Positions 46,660-56,944 of a DNA stretch of 64,000 nt are shown here, piece by piece. Positions within the stretch are counted from its first letter, which is position 1, and the number at the start of each line of letters is the position of its first letter. The DNA lies in assembly GCA_023374025.1 (NCBI GenBank), contig SIJG01000069.1:10814-74813 (forward strand). Direction: 5' to 3'. The position numbers and the translations under genes were made by a program. The notes below the pieces were generated by a model that had not been told where the DNA came from, searched no databases, and worked only from the letters and a program-made list of their open reading frames with translations. This stretch comes from Heterodera schachtii (taxonomy: Eukaryota; Nematoda; Chromadorea; Rhabditida; Heteroderidae).

Positions 46660-47045
46660 CAAGGGCGTAGCCAGACCCTTGGCTTCGGGGGGGGCTTAAG
46701 TCAAAAATTCGATTTTTAGTGGTGTATTTTTCTTTTTTCAGTCGATTTTTAGGGGTGTATTTTTACTTTTTTGAAATCCCGAATTAGGGGGTGTATTTTA
46801 CAAAATTTTTTGCCGTTTTTGCCAAAAAAATTACTATTTTTTGCCATTTTGGCCTCCATTTTTCAAAAATATGGTAAAATGGGGGTCCGGCGGTGCCGAT
46901 AGGCGCCGCCGGGAATTTTTTGAGAGTTTTAATTCAATTTTGTTAACAAAATAGCTTAAATTTCATTACTGAAATTTTTTACTTTTTTGAGTTTCGGGGG
47001 GGGGGGCTTTAGCCCCCTCAGCCCCCCCCCCTGCCTACGCCCTTG
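46660..47045. mobile_element. hAT-like element with ggggtgtatttt words and GC core
   Basis: Ends CAAGGGCGTAGCCAG and CAAGGGCGTAGGCAG (inward). Flanks tattaagt (46652-46659) and tatgaagt (47046-47053), 8 bp with one mismatch. The words aggggtgtattttt lie at the left; G and C runs lie near both ends; the GC core is at about 46885 in the same orientation as at 42385. Confidence 0.88.
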
Positions 47046-47599
47046 TATGAAGTTGCAAACATTAAAATAATTCCGAGCCCAAAAACTGAAAAATTAAAAA
47101 AAAATTCCAAAATATCGGAAATTAATTGTGCCATTAATTAATCACTATGTACAAAATGGGAAAAAAAACATTTTTTTGGGGGAAGGACTTATATTAGGGG
47201 CTTCGAATTTACGTGGGCTTATATTTTTAGGAAATAAGATTTATAAAATTTGTAAAATATCAATTTTAATAAATAATTGAATTTTTATTTTTAGTTTTAG
47301 CTTCTGATAAACGATTCTCACAATTACAAAATGATCAAAATTATTGGGATGCCAACGCTTGTCATAAAGGCATCGAAATCATTGGCTCCAAAAGATTGAC
47401 AGTCCATCATAACAGAAATCATTCTTATGGTATTATTTAAATTTACCAAAATAAAATAATTTATCTTAAGTTTGGCCTTCCGTCTTCGCTATACATCCGA
47501 TTTTGCTGAACAATAATTCGTCGGACGTTTTTTACTGTGAAATTTCAGTCAGAAATAAGAAAAAGTAAGTTTTTTTAAATTTTTATATATATCAATTTT

Positions 47600-47965
47600 A
47601 TCAAAAAATTAACATTTAATTATTATAATTTAAAAGTTATTCCTTTTTAATTTTATTTTTTCAGCTGATTATTTTTCTTTTAAATATTTATGCTTTTATT
47701 CTTCAATTATACTTTTGTTTTTTTGCATTTTGCTAAAATATAAGAAAAAATAAGGACGAAAAATCATTATGTGAAAAAAAACTCGGCACAGAAAATTAGT
47801 GATTGGACAAACAACAGAATTCATTACACATCAACGAATTCCATCCCATCTCTTTCATTCATTCATTAATTTATCATTATGGAGTAAATATTTTATTCGT
47901 TAAATAAAAAAATTTATCAAATCGTAAATATCAATATTCAATTTTTAATTAATTAAGAATTAATT
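47600..47965. other. No gene seen
   Basis: AT-rich spacer between the decayed SPRY unit and the first putative secreted-protein exon. Confidence 0.4.
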
Positions 47966-47970
47966 AGCAA

Positions 47971-48038
47971 ATGAACTGGTTTTTGTTATTGTCCGTCATA
48001 CTGTGCTTTGTTACTATTTGCTCAGCTCCTCCAATACG
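47971..48038 (+). CDS. Signal-peptide exon of a putative secreted protein
   Basis: ATG starts MNWFLLLSVILCFVTICSA then PPIR and a gtaatg donor. The hydrophobic run ending CSA-PP is a textbook signal peptide with cleavage after SA. The downstream exon is uncertain: the acceptor near 48085 gives PLS-stop; another near 48278 continues MNKDIGKQKFVEYAEEIVE-stop, and the reading beyond that TAG (QWHDLIISKHNNQPRTEASW, 48340-48460) still looks coding. The gene is probably decayed after the first exon, or it encodes a very short peptide. Confidence 0.55.
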
Positions 48039-48277
48039 GTAATGTATTATGTAATCAGAAATTGAATTAAATTTTGAATTTTTTAGCCCATTGTCATAAT
48101 TTGTTGGACTTTTGAAATTGTGCAAGCAAAAAAGAAAAAGTTTGATTGAAATGACTGCATAAAGTAAAAAAGAACTGAAAATTTTATTTTAAAATTGGTC
48201 CTTTTTAATCATTTTAGGTTTTTCCTCTGTTGCCAAAGCTAAATGGCAAAAAATAAAAAAATTGGAAAACTTTTTAT

Positions 48278-48465
48278 AGTATGAACAAGGACATTGGCAA
48301 ACAAAAATTTGTGGAATATGCCGAAGAAATCGTCGAATAGCAATGGCACGACCTGATCATTTCCAAGCACAATAATCAGCCACGAACCGAGGCAAGTTGG
48401 GAGAGAATATTTCATGAATTTAAAAATCAAACTTCGACGGCACTTTCGGTACCGAGCAAATAAAA
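48278..48465 (+). pseudogene. Downstream exon relic with internal stop
   Basis: After a ttttatag site the reading is MNKDIGKQKFVEYAEEIVE, TAG, QWHDLIISKHNNQPRTEASW, ERIFHEFKNQTSTALSVPSK-stop. It sits 240 bp after the signal-peptide exon at 47971 and may be its second exon. No family recognised. Confidence 0.4.
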
Positions 48466-48469
48466 CAAA

Positions 48470-49780
48470 CGTAAAAATATTTATAAATCGAATTGACCAA
48501 AAGGTAAAGCGAAATGAATAATTTAAAATAATAATTTTTACAGATATTGAACCACTTGGAAATGAACTTCTAAATGCGCTTCATTCTGCCGCATTTTTTG
48601 ACGATTTTATTGCATTTGTTTTGGCATTTGAATTTGAATTTGACGCAATATTTAGTGGATAAAACGGCACCACAAAATTGTGCAAAGATAAAATCCAAGT
48701 TTCATTTTGCATAATTGAAAATTATAATTTTATTTTTTAGTGCCTTTCCCAATCATTGGCCGCTTCAAAAACCTTTGAATTTGTGCAATTTGCACAGCAC
48801 TTGGACCCCCCCCCCCTCCCCCCCTGCCTTTTTCCCCAAAAGTTTTTTGGAAAAAGCGCTTCAAAAAAAAGTGATTGAAAAGCAAATCTGAATTTCTAAT
48901 AATAATATTCGATCATTTGAGTCAAAAAAATGATTAATTGTTTGAAATAATTGAAGTAAATTCGATTTAAAATTTTTATTAATTTAATTTAGCTTTAACT
49001 TAACTTTAGGATTTGATTAAATAAAAAACTAAATAAAAATTTAATTTTGTATTATTTTCACTTGAAAATTCTTTGATTTTTTTATTTTTTTGGAATTTTA
49101 AAAATTCACGGTTGGTGCCGGACGAAAATCGAGGTCCCGGTTCCGGCTTCTCCGGTCCCGGCAAGTCACGGTCCGGATTTGGCCCAAAATTCCCGGTCAC
49201 GTGGCACTCTACAAAAAAGTTGGGAAATAAAAATTCCCCCTCTTTAAAAAAAATCCAAAAAAAGGTTATTTTGCAAGTTTGCAAAAGACGGCTTTTTGAG
49301 GGATGCAAATTAATGATGGACAAAGACGTTGATGTAAATAGGCAGCAGATGGCTGATCATTTTTCAACAGATCAACGCCTCACTGGCCACATGGAAATTG
49401 ATAAAATTTTTTTAATTAAATTACGATTTATTTATTTGTTTTTGATTTTCATGACTTTTTCAAAACAAGAGATGTTAGAATTTTCATAAATTATGATTGT
49501 CGTCGAGTCGAAGCATCATTTTCACGGAAAATGGCAGATAAATGAGTTGGTAAAGAAAATAAAATAGGTTATTTTTAAATGCATCATGCCAAGGGGTGTC
49601 TCTCGGTACAAGATACCGGCGCGGAAAGAGATCCCAAAGCGAGATTACTTGAATAAACCGCAATTCTCGCACTCCCCGATCCCATGGTTTTAAATTTTAT
49701 TAAAAAACAAAAGGTATAATGGACCCTGTTGGTTTGGGTTTTTCATAATAAATAAAAACAATTTTTAATTAATTAATTTT
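48470..49780. other. No gene supported
   Basis: Contains C runs near 48796-48825 and a decayed cccggtcccgg word element at 49110-49215 (compare 2314-2442). Open frames at 49006-49489 come from that element. Confidence 0.4.
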
Positions 49781-49789
49781 TACTTAAAA

Positions 49790-50008
49790 ATGCGACACAT
49801 AAAATTCGTATGTTTTTACAAACTTTTCTTTCTTTGTTCAATTTTAATAATTAAAATTTTGGAGAAGAAAAATTTTTCATCAAAAGTTGTGAATAAATGT
49901 GAAAAGTGCTTTTTCATACAAGAAAATGTTTCAAAAAAAAAATTAATTAAAATTTTATTTATTAATTATTCTTTTCATTTTTATTATAAAGTACAAAAGC
50001 AAATATGA
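49790..50008 (+). CDS. Small open frame with possible signal peptide
   Basis: 72 codons: MRHIKFVCFYKLFFLCSILI then a lysine-rich, cysteine-containing tail (NKCEKCFFIQENVSKKK). The start resembles a signal peptide but the composition is AT-driven. It stands in the group of putative secreted genes, which is the only contextual support. Confidence 0.25.
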   Translation: MRHIKFVCFYKLFFLCSILIIKILEKKNFSSKVVNKCEKCFFIQENVSKKKLIKILFINYSFHFYYKVQKQI

Positions 50009-50360
50009 TTGAAATTGATAACAGGAGAGAAATACTTTTGGAAGAATGTGTATTTAAGCATCAATGTTTATTTTTAATGTTACTTTAATTATTTTTCAAG
50101 TAAAAAAATAATAATTTAAATATTTATAAATTTGTGTCTACGTAAATACTATATTTAATGGACAAAAATTTAATTTGGGAATTAATTTGTATAAAAAATG
50201 ACACAAAATTTTCAAACGATACCAACAAAAACCGGTAATATTCTGTTCTAAAATTTTTGGAAATTTTTTTATGTTTTATAAAATTCTGAATAAAAATGTG
50301 AAATAATTTAATGAATAATTATGCTAGGTATTCAAATTTAATTCAAAAATATATCCAAAA

Positions 50361-50504
50361 ATGAACAAATCCCAAGTTGTCTCCATTGCTGTGATACTTT
50401 TCACCACAATCTTTGCCATGGACATTTTGCTGATGGCAAATGCCCAGTGTTCTTATAATCCTTCTTTAAATGCGTGCGAAGATCCTCAAAGATTATCAAA
50501 TTAA
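50361..50504 (+). CDS. Putative 47-aa secreted peptide precursor
   Basis: ATG starts MNKSQVVSIAVILFTTIFAM, then DILLMANA, a plausible signal peptide with cleavage after ANA, leaving a mature peptide of about 19 residues, QCSYNPSLNACEDPQRLSN, with two cysteines and a TAA stop. aataaa lies about 15 nt downstream. No intron is needed. A short mature peptide after a strong signal is typical of secreted nematode peptides (including host-directed effectors), but I do not recognise this one and a longer spliced form cannot be excluded. Confidence 0.5.
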   Translation: MNKSQVVSIAVILFTTIFAMDILLMANAQCSYNPSLNACEDPQRLSN

Positions 50505-50989
50505 GGATGGAAGAAAAATAAATAAAATTTAATATCAAATATAATAATAATAAAATAAAATAATTAAGGATGGTCGCCTCAAATTACGATGACAGGTCAA
50601 AGTGACCGACGAAAAAACTCACTGAACGGATTGATTCTTTACCACAAATGACTTATTAAATAAATCAAATTGAAAGTAAATAAATGAAATTGAAAATTGT
50701 TAATGAATAAAAAAATTCTCGGGATTTTTTGTCTCAGTCTCGTATCAGTCAATTTTTTTTTTTAATTTTTTTAATCCAATCACCACCACCGATCGATCAA
50801 TCACTCAACCAATTCATCACTCTTGACAGGTCAATCACCCCATACCCTTTGATCACTCCCGACACCCCCTTCCGATCACACACCTATCAATCACTTTGAT
50901 TGACAGGTGCGGCAAAGATAAAAAAAACACCCCCAACACCCTGTCGCTAGTGCGCGAAAACTTCGCGCACTAACGACAAGTCGGTATGT
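50505..50989. other. No gene seen
   Basis: AT-rich, then a stretch rich in cgatcaatcac words (50790-50900) and an inverted pair tgcgcgaaaa...cttcgcgcacta near 50950, followed by the transposon. Confidence 0.4.
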
Positions 50990-50997
50990 GTAACTAC

Positions 50998-52071
50998 GGC
51001 TACCAGACATTTGCGGACGGACATTTGCGGACAGACATTTGCGGACGGACATTTGCGGACGGACATTTGCGGACAGACATTTGCGGACGGACATTTGCGG
51101 ACGGACATTTGCGGACAATTTCGTAAAAAAATAAAAAATATTCTTAAAAAATTAAAAAAAAATTTCTGATAACATGGAATGGAGACTGCAAAACTAAATA
51201 AAAATTTATTTTTGGCTTTTAAAGGTATCATATTTTATTTTTACACTTCAAAGAATTAATTTCACTGGTCAAAGTGAGATGCTTGTCCTTGTGTGATTAA
51301 AAAAGATTTGATTCCCAACACCGTTCGGGGAATTCGAACGTCGTCTGTTTCACTCTCTCGGGTGAGAGTGCTCTTTTTATTTTTAGAAACAAAAAACATT
51401 TTTTTCTATTTGACGACCAAGTTTTTGACCCCCCCAACATTTAAAAAATTTATTTAGCCCTATAGATAATTCTAGTCGGGGAATTTGATACCAGCTCCCC
51501 GACTTTTTTCCCAGATAGTAGGGGAAGAACCCTAGATAACTCTTGCTCTAGTGTTTAATTGGATAGCATTTAGAGAACCTAAAAATTTTCGGAAAAGAAA
51601 ACCGAAATTCCAAGGCTAGCCCTTTCTTTTTTCTATCGATTACATTTTGTTTCAGAAAAAATTTGTCTTTCATGGTCATATTTCTGATCAAAAAAGTCGT
51701 TTTTCTAATTGAATCTGACGCTTGTACAAGAACTCGTACGAAAATGTCCCCGTACGAAAACGGCGGTACGAAAACGTCCCCGTTTGAAAACGGCGGTACG
51801 AAAACGTCCCCGTACGAAAACGGCGGTACGAAAACGGCGGTACGAAAATGGCCGTACGAAAAGACCCTGACCGAAAAATAAATATTTATTTATTTTGCAG
51901 TCTCCATTCCATGTTTTCAGAATTTTTTTTTAATTTTTTAAGAATATTTTATTTTTTCACGAAATTGTCCGCAAATATCCGTCCGCAAATGTCCGTCCGC
52001 AAATGTCCGTCCGCAAATGTCCGTCCGCAAATGTCCGTCCGCAAATGTCTGTCCGCAAATGTCTGGACGCG
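50998..52071. mobile_element. hAT-like element with gacatttgcgga words
   Basis: Exact 8-bp duplication gtaactac (50990-50997 and 52072-52079). Ends GGCTACCAGACATTTGCGG and, inward from the right, CGCGTCCAGACATTTGCGG. About eight gacatttgcggacg words lie at the left and seven in inverse orientation at the right, then mirrored AT-rich sequence (ttcgtaaaaaaataaaaaat / attttttcacgaaatt). A second, unrelated word array (acgaaaacggcggt / acgtccccgt, 51740-51855) is inside. Confidence 0.92.
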
Positions 52072-52079
52072 GTAACTAC

Positions 52080-52576
52080 TATGGGACGATAATTATTTGG
52101 ATTTTATTTATCTCTTTTTTTATAAATTGGAATTACTTATCATATAGCAGTAAAATTCCCATAATGATATACAATTAAGCAGTTCAAAAAGGTTTTTCGT
52201 CTCTAAAGCTGAAAAACTCAGAAGTTCGGTATTTTTAATTCAACTATTTTAAAAGGTTGCTTTAAAACAAAAGTAGACGAATAGAGTCTGTTATTAGGTC
52301 TTCGAATGATTAGGACTTTGAATGATACCAAGCTTGTTCGGTTTGATCAACACACAATAAGTTACAAAGACTCAAAGTTGGCTCAGACGGAATTGGCCTT
52401 CTCCCAGTGATCAAATAAGTCGCTCTCGTCCCTTTGTTTTTTCTTCGAAGCTGAGATTCACGCAAGAAGGAAGAGCCATTTCGTCAAGATAATTGAACAA
52501 AACAAAACTTTATTTTCTGTTTTTACCTGACATAAGATTTTATTTAATTAAACATTAAAAATGCTTTTTTTAAAAG
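52080..52576. other. No gene seen
   Basis: AT-rich spacer; ggtcttcgaatgattagg / ctttgaatgataccaagc near 52305-52330 recalls the foldback MITE interior. Confidence 0.4.
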
Positions 52577-53765
52577 AAGAATAAAAAAAATCAAAAATTC
52601 ACTAAATTATTTTTGTAGAAGAATAAAATCAAAAATTCACTAAATTATTTTTGTAGAAGAATAAAATCAAAAATTCACTAAATTATTTTTGTAGAAGAAT
52701 AAAATCAAAAATTCACTAAATTATTTTTGTAGAAGAATAAAATCAAAAATTCACTAAATTATTTTTGTAGAAGAATAAAATCAAAAATTCACTAAATTAT
52801 TTTTCTAGAAGAATAAAATCAAAAATTCACTAAATTATTTTTCTAGAAGAATAAAATCAAAAATTCACTAAATTATTTTTGTAGAAGAATAAAATCAAAA
52901 ATTCACTAAATTATTTTTGTAGAAGAATAAAATCAAAAATTCACTAAATTATTTTTGTAGAAGAATAAAATCAAAAATTCACTAAATTATTTTTGTAGAA
53001 GAATAAAATCAAAAATTCACTAAATTATTTTTTCTAGAAGAATAAAAATAAATCAAAAATTCACTAAATTATTTTTGTAGAAGAATAAAATCAAAAATTC
53101 ACTAAATTATTTTTGTAGAAGAATAAAATCAAAAATTCACTAAATTATTTTTTCTAGAAGAATAAAATCAAAAATTCACTAAATTATTTTTGTAGAAGAA
53201 TAAAATCAAAAATTCACTAAATTATTTTTGTAGAAGAATAAAATCAAAAATTCACTAAATTATTTTTGTAGAAGAATAAAATCAAAAATTCACTAAATTA
53301 TTTTTTCTAGAAGAATAAAAATAAATCAAAAATTCACTAAATTATTTTTGTAGAAGAATAAAATCGAAAATTCACTAAATTATTTTTTCTAGAAGAATAA
53401 AATCAAAAATTCACTAAATTATTTTTGTAGAAGAATAAAATCAAAAATTCACTAAATTATTTTTGTAGAAGAATAAAATCAAAAATTCACTAAATTATTT
53501 TTTCTAGAAGAATAAAATCAAAAATTCACTAAATTATTTTTGTAGAAGAATAAAATCAAAAATTCACTAAATTATTTTTGTAGAAGAATAAAATCAAAAT
53601 TCACTAAATTATTTTTGTAGAAGAATAAAATCAAAAATTCACTAAATTATTTTTGTAGAAGAATAAAATCAAAAATTCACTAAATTATTTTTGTAGAAGA
53701 ATAAAATCAAAAATTCACTAAATTATTTTTTCAAAAGAATAAAAAAAAATCGAAAATTCACTAAA
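52577..53765. repeat. 38-bp minisatellite, about 31 units
   Basis: Unit agaagaataaaatcaaaaat plus tcactaaattatttttgt (38 bp) repeated almost perfectly. Variants: ...tttttct or ttttttct at the unit end and an extra aaat in the aataaaataaatc form, at about 53030 and 53310, spaced as if larger blocks were duplicated. Each unit carries an aataaa and a splice-acceptor-like tttttgtag. No coding capacity. Confidence 0.95.
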
Positions 53766-54190
53766 TATCATCTCATCGTTACGTCAATGAGTAGGATTTC
53801 TTTACATCATTAAGTAGAACATACTGCATAAAAGGCAGTCACTGCTCAATTAATTCACTCATTTTTCATTTTTGTTTAATCACTATATTTTGGTCGATTT
53901 ACCTCAATTTTGCAAATTCATTTAAATAATTTGAAATTTAATTGGGCAAAATAACCGTTTTAAACATCTTTTCTGCATTTAAGCATAAGAAATTCATAAA
54001 TTCCCTGCTTTGCCAAATTAATTTTTTCCGATATTATCTATGCCAAAACGAAGAAATCAAATCCACAAATTTTTCGAATGGCATGGATAAATTTGGTAAT
54101 AAATTTTGTTTTTTTGTCCTTCTTTGGTTTAGATCCAGTATTTGTTTTTCTTTATCAATATAGACAAATTATCTATATTTAGTCAACAAA

Positions 54191-55521
54191 ATGATATTGA
54201 ATCCCTCATACTTTGTAATTTTTTCTGCCATTTTTTGGCTTTGCTATGAATGCGCCCATGGAATGCCACCAAAAAAGATTGGTGAATATTCTTCATCAAA
54301 TGCTGGTAAAATTCAGCATTACGGTAGCATTGGGAGGGGAAGACACAAATCAAATAAAATATAATTTTTAGAAGATAAATAAAAAATAAATAAGTTTTTT
54401 TTTGTCTTTTCAAATAAGAAAATAATAAAATAATATTTATTAAGAACACTTTATTTTTTGCCATAACTTCACAATAGTTTTAAAGCTTCAAAAATATTCT
54501 ATAAATTTCGAAAAAAACAAAATAATCCTACTAATTGTTTGAATTTTATTGCCTTCTAAAATTAAAATCAAAATAAAATGAATATTTTATATTTAAATTT
54601 CCGAAAATATAGATCAACAACCGATCAGTAAAGAAACAAGAAAATGGCTGAAGCAAATCATTGAATTTATTGACAAAAACAACCCAAAACAATTCAATGG
54701 AATTGAGGAAAATGAGCAAATAAAAGATGAAAATGAACTTAATGATAAGAAAAAGGAATTATCAGAAAAACTGAAAACATCGAAAAAAGAGGTAAAAAAT
54801 AATAATTCGAAGCATTTTTTTAAAGATTATTTTTTTTTAATTTATAAAATGATTTTGAATGAGCAGGTGACACGCGAAGACGTAAAGAATTTTTTCGCCT
54901 TATTAAATAAATTTTTGAAAGATATTGAATTGAAAATGACAAAAAAACTTAAAAAATTAGAAACATATAATACATTTCGCATAAAGACAACAATTGAAAA
55001 TGAAATTAAAACACCAAAGAAACAAAAAGAAATTGCCAAACTTGAAAAATGTATATGCGAAAATCAAAGGACAAAGTAATTTATTTTAACAAAATTTATA
55101 ATTATTATTAATTAATTATGTTTAGCATTGAACAAGATCTGCTAGATAAATTAGCAACATTAGAAGCAATTCTATTATTTAAGAAATTGCAAATTTTGAA
55201 TTATTTGGCAACAGACAAAAAACAGAAAGAAATTAACGAATATTTCGACACTTATTTTTATCAGAAAGAGCAACAAGGCAAGGCATAAAACTTTACCTTT
55301 AAAATACTCTTTTAATTTAAGTATTAAAAGAGGAAGAAGTAAAGCTTGGCCATGCAATGGATCGTTTGTCGAAATGTCCACAGCCATGCTTTGCTACCGA
55401 GGCTGTTTATAAAGCAGACAAGACACATAAACAACGCAAGCAAGAAGAGAAAGCGAAGAAAGAAAAGGAAGAAAGAGAGAAGAATGACAAGCAGACTTGC
55501 ACTCGAAGTGGGTTTATTTAA
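54191..55521 (+). CDS. Putative secreted lysine-rich helical protein, complete 5-exon gene
   Basis: Exons 54191-54305, 54613-54791, 54867-55075, 55126-55277, 55322-55521 join in one frame of 855 nt (284 aa). Exon 1 gives MILNPSYFVIFSAIFWLCYE then CAHG, a strong signal peptide (about 24 residues), and MPPKKIGEYSSSNA. The mature part is charged and helical: QPISKETRKWLKQIIEFIDK, VTREDVKNFFALLNKFLKDI, LEKCICENQR, LLDKLATLEAILLFKKLQIL; the C-terminus holds CPQPCFATEAVYKADKTHKQ and a lysine/glutamate run (KEKEEREKNDKQTC). Intron 4 uses a GC donor (caag|gcaagg); without splicing it the protein would stop at about 222 aa. A signal peptide, no membrane anchor and no known domain fit a secreted effector-like protein of a parasitic nematode; function is not known to me. 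Confidence 0.7.
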
Positions 55522-56694
55522 GGCTTACACGCGTCCGGGTACCCAACAGTGTCCCCAGACCTGGACACCTGTTTTTTACGCCTCGGATCCGGACTCGGTT
55601 TATTGAAAATCCAATAGCTGGTGGTATCCGATCCGGTAGGTCCGGTCCAACAAGGTCCAAAAAACATTAAAAAGAATGGGAGACTTGGTCAAATCGTTAA
55701 GCAAGGTTGGCGTTAAGAAAAAATGTTAAAAATGATTACATTTTTCTTTTAAAACGCATTCTATGATTGCTAACATGACATAATTGTTAGTCTATTGAGT
55801 TCATCATTTCGTTGTTCACAGGTTTAATTCTCTCCTTTTTGGCTATAACTTATTTGAAAATATAGCAAAATATTCTGAAATTTTAACAGGCTAACATCAT
55901 AATTTTTGATGATCAAAATTATTAATTTTAATTAAAAAAGCTAGTTCTAAATTAATTAATTTTTTAATTTATTGCTATCGTTTGATTGCCCAAGTGTTTT
56001 CTGATACCCTGCAAAATTTCAAAAAATTGCATTAAGTTTAAAAAGCTATGACCAAAATGCTTGAAAATCTGGTTTGCTTTTATGTTTTGGCCATAACTTT
56101 ATTCAAACATGATGAAATTAGGAAAACACTTAGGGCTACCGATGAAATCAAGATTAAAAGTTGATTGCTTTTGAGCAAAGTTTTTTGATGGTTTTTTTAA
56201 TGAAATTGTCCAATAAATGGGTAAACCACAAAAAATTCCAAAGGGTGTGGAAAATTTATAAATTTAAACTTAAAAATTAAATAAATCATCGTTAAATAGT
56301 GTATTTTAAACCTAACGAAATTTTCTAATTTTGAATTTTCTCCAAAATTTGAGTGTTTTATTTTAAATTAATTATTATCTACCAAGTCTAATACTAAGTA
56401 TATAAAAAATGTGTAAACTTGCTTTTATTAAATTAAAATTTTTTGAATTGAAGCTATATTTTTGTAAATTTCCAAAAAATAAATCTTCAGAGGTGAAATT
56501 TTTTATATAATGAAATGGGTAGCTGCTAAGTTTCAGAAATATAGTATATTAGCATAACATTAAATTTGTATTTTAATACATTTACCTAAAATATTTTTTT
56601 GGTCGTAAAAATTTTTAGCTTTGAATAAACTAAATTGTATCATTGTTTTTTTCAAAAAAATTTTAATTTTGCATGAATTTTTAGCATGCCTTGA
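55522..56694. other. No gene seen; one word element patch
   Basis: At 55530-55670 ggatccggactcgg / tatccgatccggtaggtccg text resembles the word-type elements, without clear ends. The rest is AT-rich. Confidence 0.4.
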
Positions 56695-56944
56695 CATTCT
56701 CTTCATTCCATGCACTTGTGCAGATGCTGTAGCCTATTGCGCTATCAAAAATTCAATAGATGCCGTTGTGTATGCCACCGCAGGCTTAATTGATGTTGCT
56801 TATTGTTGTGGCGTTTTGCCTTGTCTCGTCGGATGTGTCTGTGCAAACGAAGTGAAGATAGAAAAGAACGAGAAAAAGCAGGAAAAGATTGAGAAACATT
56901 TGAAGGAAATTACACCACCAGGGAAAGGACCAGGGAATGGGTAA
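56695..56944 (+). CDS. Cysteine-rich hydrophobic exon with lysine-rich tail
   Basis: After a ttttttag-type acceptor at 56694 the frame is open to TAA at 56944: CLDILFIPCTCADAVAYCAI, KNSIDAVVYATAGLIDVAYC, CGVLPCLVGCVCANEVKIEK, NEKKQEKIEKHLKEITPPGK, GPGNG. Nine cysteines, two hydrophobic stretches and a charged tail. The frame is open upstream to an ATG at 56621, but that part looks intronic. The start exon, possibly a signal peptide, is not identified. It lies downstream of the other putative secreted genes in the same orientation. Family unknown. Confidence 0.45.

Larger units (their letters stand above)
45760..47575 (+). pseudogene. SPRY unit, decayed, plus strand
   Basis: After a tttcag site near 45770: LARIGQLEKCRQKQNAHFEQ, INTFQKEQCKKLAKMENENP-stop (45785-45911), nearly identical to the minus-strand exon at 43130-43265. 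Then LKNDHKEMNERMDKWEENLD (46037-46100), LKTFQKEFEKKVMERIDVTV (46190-46290), a fused piece near 47300 joining SDKRFSQLQNDQ to NYWDANACHKGIEIIGSKRL, and an exon at 47470-47567 with a lesion in the SVFAKHP region. The long SPRY exon and the tail are missing. Two transposon-type insertions lie within it. Confidence 0.65.

Noticed and set aside
49006..49489. Open frames of 105 and 138 codons
   Set aside because: They run through a decayed cccggtcccgg word element and show no motif.
50998..51118. CRISPR-like look of regularly spaced words
   Set aside because: Words are nearly adjacent without unique spacers, mirrored at the other end of a transposon, and the genome is eukaryotic.
51315..51375. 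tRNA-like box B (gttcgaattcccc in reverse) with a hairpin
   Set aside because: No acceptor stem, no proper 7-nt anticodon loop and no box A on the minus strand; possibly an old tRNA fragment within the transposon.
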